The notes below the pieces were generated by a model. That model saw only the letters and a list, made by a program, of their open reading frames with translations, was not told the DNA's origin and made no database searches. Positions 20,638-31,155 of a stretch of 64,000 nucleotides of DNA are shown here, piece by piece. Source of the DNA: Hippasteria phrygiana (Eukaryota > Echinodermata > Asteroidea > Valvatida > Goniasteridae); contig JAZGUH010000117.1 in the NCBI GenBank assembly GCA_037893225.1, forward strand, positions 3,906,001-3,970,000. The letters are read 5' to 3'. The stretch's first letter is position 1; every line of letters starts with the position of its first letter. The position numbers and the translations under genes were made by a program.

Positions 20638-23045
20638 GGCTTTTCCTGGTTTTTTTTTTATCAGCATTAAAGTTGTTAAGGGTTTTGTTTTCGCTGAGTT
20701 TTCTAAGATCTGAGATTATTTCATGATCTAGATTTCTTACTTGAAAGTTGACCTTTAAGTTTATATTACTTGACCTATGATGACATTATAAGGATAGTAC
20801 TTATACATGGTGTTGGCCTGTGTCGAGATTGGAGTCAATCTGATCAATGACAGTAATATATAATAATATGTTAAATATTAAAAAATTCATAGAAAATCAG
20901 TTGATGACGTTATCATGATGGCACCTCAATTTTCATCTATAACACGAGATACACTAGCAACATACCAGGTTTGAAGGCAATCGGACGTACCGTTCTCTAG
21001 ATATGGGCCCTTGAAAAATGCACCTTTAAGATGACGTCACATGACACGTGATGACGTCATCATGACGTCACGTTTCGGCATACATTTTCAGCTTAGGGTC
21101 TCTGTTTGTGTTAAGCCTGATTAAGATCTGATGTTGTTTAGTGACCAAAGTGTCCCGTACAGAATTCGTGTACAAAGTCTATGGGATTTGGGATAGAACT
21201 AAAATAATCATAGAAAATCAGCCGATGACGTCATCATGACGTCACCTCGGATTTAACATGCTAGTATCACTATCTACCTGCACACTAATTTTTATGACGA
21301 TCGTCCCTACCCTTATATGTGTTTCAAAAAAGCATATTTTTGATGACGTCATGATGACGTCACACATTTTTCACATTTATGTGAAAGAATATAGGAGCTA
21401 ACAAAGCTATTACAAAAAGAATTTTGAATTTAGCGTGTTCTGTTGATGAGATATGGCTTTAGGAAACTTTGAAGTTCAAAAACTTTAATATTACTGTAAA
21501 ATCGTATGATGACGTTATCATGACGTCACCCCAATTTTCATCTATAACACGAGCTACCATACCAACATACCTGGTTTGAAGGCAATCGGACCTACCGTTC
21601 TCTAGATATGGGCCCTTGAAAAATGCACCTTTAAGATGACGTCACATGACACGTGATGACGTCATCATGACGTCACGTTTTGGTATACATTTTCAGCTTA
21701 GGGTCTCTGTTTGTGTTAAGCCTGATTAAGATCTGATGTTGTTTAGTGACCAAATTGTCCCGTACAAAATTCGTGTACAAAGTCTATGGGATTTGGGATA
21801 GAACTAAAAATTCATAGAAAATCAGCCGATGACGTCATCATGACGTCACCTCGGATTTAACATGCTAGTATCACTATCTACCTGCACACTAATTTTTATG
21901 ACGATCGTCCCTACCCTTATATGTGTTTCAAAAAAGCATATTTTTGATGACGTCATGATGACGTCACACATTTTTCACATTTATGTGAAAGAATATACAT
22001 GTAGGAGCTAACAAAGCTATTACAAAAAGAATTTTGAATTTAGCGTGTTCTGTTGATGAGATATGGCTTTAGGAAACTTTGAAGTTCAAAAACTTTAATA
22101 TTACTGTAAAATCGTATGATGACGTTATCATGACGTCACCCCAATTTTCATCTATAACACGAGCTACCATACCAACATACCTGGTTTGAAGGCAATCGGA
22201 CGTACCGTTCTCTAGATATGGGCCCTTGAAAAATGCACCTTTAAGATGACGTCACATGACACGTGATGACGCATCATGACGTCACGTTTTGGTATACATT
22301 TTCAGCTTAGGGTCTCTGTTTGTGTTAAGCCTGATTAAGATCTGATGTTGTTTAGTGACCAAATTGTCCCGTACAAAATTCGTGTACAAAGTCTATGGGA
22401 TTTGGGATAGAACTAAAATAATCATAGAATATAAATCATATGATGGTCATCATGACATCACTTCAATAACACATCACCTCAATGTGTGCTCTTGGCCTGT
22501 GTATAGATTGGAGTCAATCTGATCAATGACAATGTAAAATTTTGAGAGTATGTACAATGAAATTAGAAACATTAAAAAAAATCATAGAAAAACAGCCGAT
22601 GACGTCATCATAAGATTACTTCGGATTTCACATGCTAGCGACAACATCTACCAACCCACCAATTGTTATGATTATTGGATATATGTACCCTTATGTTTTT
22701 TAAAAGCACATTTTGATGACGTCATGATGACGTCATGATGACGTCACACTTTTTCACATTTATGTGAAAGAATATAGGAGCTAACAAAGCTATTACAAAA
22801 AGAATTTTGAATTTAGCATGTTCTGTTGGTGAGATATGGCTTGAAGAAACTTTGAAGTTCAAAAACTTAACAATTACTATAAAATCGTATGATGACGTCA
22901 TCTTCGCGTCACATCAATTTCCATCTGTAACACATGCTGGCCTATCTAGATACCACGTATCAACTTAATCGGACTTGTACTTCCATAGATATATGGCTTC
23001 GAAAAATGCCCCTTTAAGATGACGTCACGTGACATGTGATGACCA
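20638..23045. repeat. TGACGTCA-rich element with internal 604-610 bp tandem array
   Basis: It starts with GGCTTTTCCTGG. A unit of about 604-610 bp is tandemly repeated from about 20890 to 22430, with two nearly identical full units and flanking partial ones. For example GCCGATGACG recurs at 21221 and 21825, and TTACTGTAAA at 21491 and 22101. The third unit differs by a 6-bp insertion (CATGTA near 21993) and few substitutions, so the amplification is recent. Each unit carries several TGACGTCA palindromes. More diverged units continue to about 23045. Confidence 0.85.
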
Positions 23046-25111
23046 TCATTAAAAGTCAAGTCAGGGTTCCCACAGAAATCTGAAAACCAAATTCCATGAC
23101 CTTTCCATGACTTTCCAAGACTAAATTTCCATGACATTTAATATTATTTTGCAGAGAAAAGTTGTTTGGTATTATGGTACTGATAAACCCCTGATATGGG
23201 GCTAACCATTTGTTAGCTTTTGAAAATAAGTGTTAATTAATAATGCCCTCCTCCCATTACAGCCATCCGATCCACCCACTTTAATAAAAAAAGAAGAAGA
23301 TAAGATGATATATTATAAGATGTACACAATGGCTGTGGCACTAACAGCTTCCATCAGCAAAGAAGACAGAAAAGGATAGAAAGAAGAAAGATAGTAAATG
23401 GCTAAATCACATACAGCAGACACATGGAGCTAGCACGTTAGTAGAGAGATTCACGCGAACCGGCATTGGCGACGCTATTTGCAATGCCCAATTTTCTGTC
23501 AGTGCTGCCACTGGCTTTAATTTGTTTTTATTTAGTTTTGATCATTTAATTTTCTATAATAATTGGTGTTTGTTTATTGTTACTATTTTAAATGACTCAT
23601 AACATTATTTTTATATTTATAACAAATTGATCTGAAATATATTAGGCTCAAATTTTCAATTATAAAATTAGCAATTTAGCAATAATGGTCACAACTTTTA
23701 ACTGAAATTGTCCTCCAAAATGACAAAAAAATTAAATCAACAAAAATCCACAATAGGGTTAACCTAACATGACTACTATTGGCCCTCATTCTATTTCTAA
23801 TTCTATTTACTCTTTTCAGTAATATAATATTTAAAAGAATTGTTTGTCTTAAAATCTCTGTGGTATTATAAGTTACAGCATCATCACCATACTGCACATT
23901 TCTCATCCAAGTTGATAACAGGACCCCCCCCCTGCACACAATCATGGTGGAATAAAACTATTTAATGCGGCTACCATTAAATATCAACATGTATGTACTG
24001 TCTGCTTTGTTTTCTTTTAAAATTTATTTTCTTATAGTCTAAACAGATTGCATACAAACCATTACCCTAATAATCTTCTAGGGTGTGTGAAAAATCATCT
24101 ACTGAGAATTGAGGACTTTTATGGTTAAGATATCATTTACATGATTAGGTTTAATATTCAGCTACCATCTCTAATCTTGTTTTCAATTATATCATGTTTA
24201 TGTGCCCACATTACATTGAGCTTACGTGTATTGAGTTAAACCTACATGGATGTGGTTCATTCCATGAAGTTGGGTACATAAAGTGTGACATTTTGCAAAA
24301 AAGGGCAATGTTTAAACCCTAAAATATACATTTTCTACCTTTATCAGTTTTCCCTGATCTGGATACGTTGTTCATGCACACTTGCAATTAGTAGTTTCAC
24401 AAGTCCAATAAAGGATTCTTTGGATTGTTTTTTCACACTCGATGAAGATATGTCAAAATGTGTGACATTCCTCCAAATTTGGTGTCCTGTTACACGTGAA
24501 ACCAGTACCTTAAAATGTCATTATATTCTCTCTGCTTTTATTAATTTGTCTAATTGTTACTAATTTTATAAACTTATAAGTAGGTCTTATTAGGGTATGA
24601 AACTTGTGACTCTTCTAAGAAAGCTGGTAGATATAGGCTTATGGGTCATTCCGTAAATGAAAAATATATGGTGTTCGTGTTACATGTGAAACAAAAACAC
24701 ATTTTCTGACATATTTCCATTGATTTGCCTTGAACATGTCTGCATTTTATGAACTAGTTAAGGATATACATCTCTAATGAAAAGATATGAAAATCAGACC
24801 TCTTCAGTAAATATGAGGCATAAAATATGATTTTGTGTGGATTTTCCATGTAACATGGACACTGGTGTCAATGTTACATGTGAAACCCATCGCTTATTTG
24901 TACCATATCACTGTAAATTTCAATTGCAAAAGTCTGACTTCCATTTGTTCAATATTGCTGTCTGTAAGTACACAAAAGGTGGTTTATTAAAGAAAGTGTT
25001 GAATAAAGTTCTTAAGATATGGCAAAAGTTAGGTACTGCAGCTCAATTCTGTTTGATCCACTGCCATCTTCACTGACAAATGTACATGCTGTCATCAAAT
25101 CTGAAATAAGG
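23046..25111. other. intergenic, no gene seen
   Basis: AT-rich. The motif TGTTACATGTGAAAC or close variants recurs near 24486, 24676 and 24868. A module at 23933-24029 (ATCATGGTGGAATAAAACT ...) is repeated at 26300-26398, so it belongs to the duplicated block that follows. No exon was recognised. Confidence 0.5.
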
Positions 25112-26302
25112 AACAATAAAGATTGTCCCCTGTGTATTTCTATATTTTATTCATGTGTTGTGTTTTGGGTTTTTTATCTGGGGTTCAGGGTGAGCTGGTT
25201 GGGTTTATAATTTGTACAGATACGTGCATGCCCCCAGGCCCAACTTGCAGACTAGGCTGTGTATAATAATAATAATTAACTTCTCTGAGACAAGTAGGGG
25301 CATATCTCACTCCCCGAAAACAACTTTTTAAAGTTGCGTTGAAAATGCATATGCAACATGGCAAAGCATTGCTAAAATATTGCAGTATTATACGTGACAA
25401 TGTTTGTATTTTAGACATCAAACTCTTCAGTTTATTCAGTTGGTGGGGGTTTGAAAGTAAAATCTCTCTTCATAATCGTGTCATCATATGGCACAACCTT
25501 TAGTTGGAGGCTTTTGTTGGGGAATGTTCACTGCTAAATAGAGGAAAACAGTTTGTGTTCACTATAGGCCTACATAGCCTAATTATTCTTGGCAGTGTCT
25601 GGTCAGAAATTAATGTACATGTACTACAAGTGTTTACATACATGTACATATGTAAATTTCTGTCTCATTTTCCACAAATCTTTAGGAAATAAATCTTGAA
25701 ATAAGTTGTGCCACATACTTAGACAAACAGGGTTGGTTATTTCCCACGATTTCTGTGTTTCTGACCCATGCTGGTAGGGGTATTAAAGTAAAATCTCTCC
25801 ACAGAATTTTGTAATTTTGTTGGGGAATTTTCACTACAGTGTTCACATACATGTACAGTAAATGTGTGTCTCATTTTCCACAGATATTTTGGAGATAAAT
25901 CTTGAAGTAATAGGTTGTGGCACATATTTAGACAAGCAGGGTTGGTTAATTTCCAAGATTTCGCTGTTTCTGACTAGCTGGTTGGGTTTATAATTTGTAC
26001 AGATGTACTACATGTAGGCCCTATACTTGCAGACTGGGTTGTAACTTTTCTGAGACAAGACTAGTATAGGGGCATAACTCACTCCCCAACAACAACTTTT
26101 TCAAGTTGTGTTGAAAATGTCTGTCCAACATGTCAAAGCATTTATCTGCAATCATTCATGTTCAGAATTGTGTAATCACATCAATTTGAGGCTTTTGTTG
26201 GAGAATTTGCACTGCTAAATAGAGGAAAAACATGTTAATTTGTTTTGACTTTAGGCCTACATGTATTATTATTGGCAGTGTATGGTCACAAATTTCTTTG
26301 CA
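25112..26302. repeat. 1.29-kb tandem duplication, copy 1
   Basis: This segment repeats at 26400-27584 with an offset of 1288 bp and high identity (GATTGTCCCCTGTGTATTTC at 25121 and 26409). It has internal sub-repeats: the phrase TTAGACAA(A/G)CAGGGTTGGTT occurs twice per copy. Minus-strand open frames of 60-84 codons are simply duplicated with it and show no family resemblance. Confidence 0.9.
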
Positions 26303-26399
26303 CACAATCATGGTGGAATAAAACTATTTAATGCGGCTACCATTAAATATCAACATGTAGGTATGTACTGTCTGCTTTGTTCTCTTTTAAAATTTATTG

Positions 26400-27584
26400 G
26401 AACATAAAGATTGTCCCCTGTGTATTTCTATATTTTATTCATGTGTTGTGTTTTGGGTTTTTTATCTGGGGTTCAGGGTGAGCTGGTTGGGTTTATAATT
26501 TGTACAGATACATGCATGCCCCCAGGCCCAACTTGCAGACTAGGCTGTGTATAATAATAATAATTAACTTCTCTGAGACAAGTAGGGGCATATCTCACTC
26601 CCCGAAAACAACTTTTTAAAGTTGCGTTGAAAATGCATATGCAACATGGCAAAGCATTGCCAAAATATTGCAGTATTATACGTGACAATGTTTGTATTTT
26701 AGACATCAAACTCTTCAGTTTATTCATTTGGTGGGGGTTTGAAAGTAAAATCTCTCTTCATAATCGTGTCATCATATGGCACAACCTTTAGTTGGAGGCT
26801 TTTGTTGGGGAATTTTCACTGCTAAATAGAGGAAAACAGTTTGTGTTCACTATACATAGCCTAATTATTCTTGGCAGTGTCTGGTCAGAAATTAATGTAC
26901 ATGTACTACAGTGTTTACATACATGTACATGTACATATGCAAATTTCTGTCTCATTTTCCACAAATCTTTAGGAAATAAATCTTGAAATAAGTTGTGTCA
27001 CATACTTAGACAAACAGGGTTGGTTATTTCCCACGATTTCTGTGTTTCTGACCCATGCTGGTAGGGGTATTAAAGTAAAATCTCTCCACAGAATTTTGTA
27101 ATTTTGTTGGGGAATTTTCACTACAGTGTTCACATACATGTACAGTAAATGTGTGTCTCATTTTCCACAGATATTTTGGAGATAAATCTTGAAGTAATAG
27201 GTTGTGGCACATATTTAGACAAGCAGGGTTGGTTAATTTCCAAGATTTCGCTGTTTCTGACTAGCTGGTTGGGTTTATAATTTGTACAGATGTACTACAT
27301 GTAGGCCCTATACTTGCAGACTGGGTTGTAACTTTTCTGAGACAAGACTAGTATAGGGGCATAACTCACTCCCCAACAACAACTTGTTCAAGTTGTGTTG
27401 AAAATGTCTGTCCAACATGTCAAAGCATTTATCTGCAATTATTCATGTTCAGAATTGTGTAATCACATAAATTTGAGGCTTTTGTTGGAGAATTTGCACT
27501 GCTAAATAGAGGAAAAACATGTTAATTTGTTTTGACTTCAGGCCTACATGTATTATTGGCAGTGTATGGTCACAAATTTCTTTT
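26400..27584. repeat. 1.29-kb tandem duplication, copy 2
   Basis: The second copy of 25112-26302, preceded by a 98-bp module (26300-26398) also found at 23933-24029. A third, degraded partial unit follows at 27585-27785. Confidence 0.9.
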
Positions 27585-27785
27585 AGTAATGTACATGTAG
27601 AGTGTTCATATATATATTTTGTACTATGTAAATTTCTATCTCATATTTCACAAATATTTAGGAGATAAATCTTTAAAAATAACACGTAGTGCCACATATT
27701 TAGACAAGCAGGGTTGGTTTATTTTCCAAGATTTCGCTGCTTCTGAACCATGCTGGTGCGGAATATTAAAGTAAAATCTCGCAAT

Positions 27786-28840
27786 TTTCGACATGCTTAC
27801 CTGAATATCTGGACCACCAAATTGAAACATGTTGCTGTCCTACTGAACTTCCTCCATGATTGGACCCTCTATCGCCTTTTTAAACGTTCGGACATGATCT
27901 GCCCATATAGTAGCGTCTAAGGTCGTCTGCAGTGATCGTGTGGTTTTTCTGAATATGTATCTGAAGTCTCAACAAAAGCATCCGGTTTCACCCTTACAAC
28001 AGCATCCAAAATGATAGATACGTCACTTGAGATACAAGTAGAGTTCGAGGATTAAGGTGCAGACACTAAGGTTCAAATACGAGCCAGACGAAAAGTCGAA
28101 TTTCACGTCCAACTCCAAGAGGCACCCGTTGAGCCCCGAGGCGCGCACAGTGCCGCTGGCCGATATACGCAAACATGTATCCATGTCATGTTTAAGAATC
28201 CGCTACTATAATATATGCACAGCTCGTTTGTGCATGCTCCGGGTTGCACGAAAAATGTTTTTTCGGGTTTAACTTGATCGTATTCTCATTTTGAGGGGAT
28301 CAGTCGCTGCATGAATGACTACTCTGCATTTTGGGTGAGTGTTTGGTTGATATATTCAGGGAAACGGAAGATGTCGGCGCTCCAAACAAAAACCGCTGTG
28401 AACCCAATGTAAGTCCTTCCAGCTCTAAACGGCGAATCTCGCATGTACGGATAGATTTTGTTGTTGTTGCAGACTATACGTGTGTGGAAATTTGGCATCT
28501 GCAGCGTATGTACGTACTTTGTTAGGCTTGATTCTGCATGATTAGGAAGTTAGCGAAACGTTACGCACGGTTTCGGATACCTATTTCCACAGCTACCTGT
28601 GATTAGCGACTTGAAAAAGACTATAAATCAACCCTTTTTATAAACAGCATGTACATTTAAGCCATGGTTATCAGCCCGTCAAAGAATTCCTTTGTGTTAT
28701 ATTGAATTTGGTCTAAATTTTGAAATGGCTGTCATTTCTTACTTGAGTGAGCCACGATCATGAAATTTTGGAATTGGGTACAGGAAAATTCAATATATAC
28801 ATATTTGTAATCGGATTGACCCTTGCATGCGTTAACAAAA
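27786..28840. other. intergenic, no gene seen
   Basis: Non-coding as far as can be seen. Somewhat richer in CpG around 28080-28160 than the flanks, but no splice-bounded exon is convincing. Confidence 0.45.
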
Positions 28841-29247
28841 AAACACATTTTTGATGACGTCATCATGACGTCACACAATTTTCGCAATTTAGGGCATATC
28901 TTTGAGACATACCAAAGCTATAAGAAAAAGAATTTTGAAAATATCTTGTTTTGTTCGCTAGATATATTTAAAAGAATGTTACGATTTTAAAAATTCAAAA
29001 ATTCATAAAAAATCACTTGATGACGTCATCATGACGTCACTCTTCAACGCAATATGTCAGCTTAGGGTCTATGTTTGAGGTAAGTTTGGTTAAGATCTGA
29101 GGTTTTTTAAGACCTAAAGTGCCGCCGAGAAAATTCGTGTACAAAGTCTATGGGATTTTGGTCGGAACTAAAAGAAAAAGAAGAAGAAGAAAAAAAAAAT
29201 CAGAACAAAAACAAGGCCTTTTCCGACTGGAAGTGTCGGAAAAGCCA
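28841..29247. repeat. 3' end of a TGACGTCA-repeat element
   Basis: It contains two TGACGTCATCATGACGTCA-type palindromes, the phrase AAAGTCTATGGGATTTTGG, a GAA run, AATCAGAACAAAAACAAGG and a closing hairpin ending GTCGGAAAAGCC. This is the same terminal layout as 18940-19050. Confidence 0.8.
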
Positions 29248-30504
29248 ATTAAATTATAAACTGGTAAATAGTTTTATATAAATAAAATCCACTTTCAATT
29301 AGAAAAAAAATACATTTCACTTTACATTCCTTTTCTAGCAATGTCTATAATAACCGAAAAGTAGGCCTATAATAGTATAATTATATCAAAGCACATCAAT
29401 CAGTTACGGCCCGGAGTATTTCAGAACATTGACGGTACGACTTGACTTCCGCTGACTTCCGCGTGAAGGTACGAGTTGGCAAAGGTACGAGTTGGTACGA
29501 TGTTGTCGAGTTGAAGGTACGAGTTGGCCAAGGTACGAGTTGGCCAAGGTACAAAAATCACTACTACAAGTTGGCCAAGGTACGAGTTGACCTGTTACCA
29601 AAAAAAGTACTACACAATCGCCGTATTATTGAAGTAAAATCTTTCCAAATTAGGTTGTAGGCCTAGGCCTACTCACAAAACTTTGGGAGCAAACATGGCA
29701 AAAAGACATTGAAAGATCAGAGAAATGGACACGGTGGAGGAATCGGAATGTTAAAAAAGAAGGGATGAATAGCCTACAATACATCTGTACATGAAAGTTC
29801 AAACAACCTCCAAAATCAAACTTTTGGTAATCGTTACCTTTAGGACACCTCTTTTTTTTTTTTTACGAGTTCCGTTCAAAACTGACTTTTGCAGATGACT
29901 TTACAGTACCAAAGTGACTTTTGCAGGCTAAAGCAGTCTTTTTTCTTCAGATTACCTCATGTTTGTTGCAATTTTGAAATGTACTTTCAAAGAAAATGTG
30001 ACTTTCCTACCTTTGTTTGCAGTCAGAGACGTTGCCGTTTTACCCCATAATTTCCCTCATAAATCAAAACCCTGCCCTGCCGGCCACAAAATTAAGCTTT
30101 CTCATATTCAACATGATCAATATTGATATTTTAGCGAACTATTTAGATGATTTCAAGCACACAGAGTGACTTTTCCTGCCTGTATCTTCGCAAAATATTG
30201 AGGTAAGTTCCGAAACATAAACTGTCTCCTTCTTTCTCTTATGGAACGGGGTCCTAAAGGTAACGATTACCAAACTTTTAACTAGCAAAAAAAAAAGAAA
30301 AAAAGTAGCATGACTAAGTTAGGGCTAGGCCTAAACTTTAAGCCAAACCAAACTAATGATCCTTCCAGAATGAAGAAATGTATAAGCAGGTAAGTGGTCT
30401 AAGACCTAGATAGAACATAAAATATGACACAAGGTCAATATACGCGCGTTTCTCCATGGAGGAGTGTCAATTCCTTCCTCCATGGTTTCTCCATGCTCGG
30501 AAAA
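29248..30504. other. intergenic with GGTACGAGTTGG repeats
   Basis: 29465-29590 repeats GGTACGAGTTGG with CCAA spacers, inverse to 19740-19815. Shared flanking words such as CAATCGCCG suggest both arrays come from one element. The phrase GTAACGATTACC / GGTAATCGTTACC at 29827 and 30258 bounds a possible foldback of about 450 bp. No gene. Confidence 0.5.
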
Positions 30505-30827
30505 TAAATTCCAAGATGGCGCCGGTTCATACGAGTATGCATTGCATTGCAGCTGCTGATGTTGAGCAACCCGTTCATTTTCGCGTGTGGCGCGCAATCG
30601 ACTGAACTACACACAAAACACCCACATCCGCATAGCACACTGCACACTTTACAGTAATGGCGCGGCTTTGGCAGCAGGCAGGGCGAAGTTCATCGACGTT
30701 GTACGCAGCTAGCTAGCAATACGCTCACGTTCACATAATAGTTTTGCTAAGGATATTCTCTGAATACTTACAATCACTTGCTTTCTTATCCTCTGCCGAT
30801 ATCCGAAACTCTCGAACTGACGTCTAG
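30505..30827 (+). promoter_or_regulatory. candidate promoter and non-coding first exon
   Basis: CAAGATGGCGCCGG at about 30511 matches the YY1-type initiator element common at animal transcription starts. The surrounding 30430-30830 is CpG-richer than most of the window. A consensus splice donor TAG|GTAAGTAC is at 30827/30828, which would make 30.5-30.83 kb a first exon of a plus-strand transcript. No downstream plus-strand coding exon was recognised. The same region could instead be a minus-strand promoter for the zinc-finger gene. Confidence 0.35.
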
Positions 30828-31031
30828 GTAAGTACAGAATCGCGTACCGGCCGGGTGGTGGTGGTGGTGAAGCTTATTGTCACAAGAATTTCGGGTGATT
30901 TAGTTAGTTCAGTTCTAGTTCTAGTTCTAGTTCTATACGAGACTCGACGAGACGCGCACTCACTGTACGTATATTACACCAGACATGTACATCATTGTAT
31001 ATGGCGCGGCCGCGCCGCAGCCCTCGACCAC

Positions 31032-31155
31032 CTAGTCTTGGTTCAAGACGCCGTTGTATATTCGCGAGGGCGCTATTATTGACGAACCGATCGCGCGCGT
31101 ACGAACGAAACAATATAATCGCTTATACAACAAGGACGACTTGAACCAAGGCTAA
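31032..31155. repeat. foldback element
   Basis: The arms CTAGTCTTGGTTCAAG and CTTGAACCAAGGCTA are inverted, with CGTTGTATA / TATACAACA inside. A related phrase occurs at 3474-3495. Confidence 0.6.

Noticed and set aside
25185..27212. Pairs of nearly identical 60-84 codon frames
   Set aside because: They are duplicated because the DNA is tandemly duplicated; no start context, splice sites or domains support coding.
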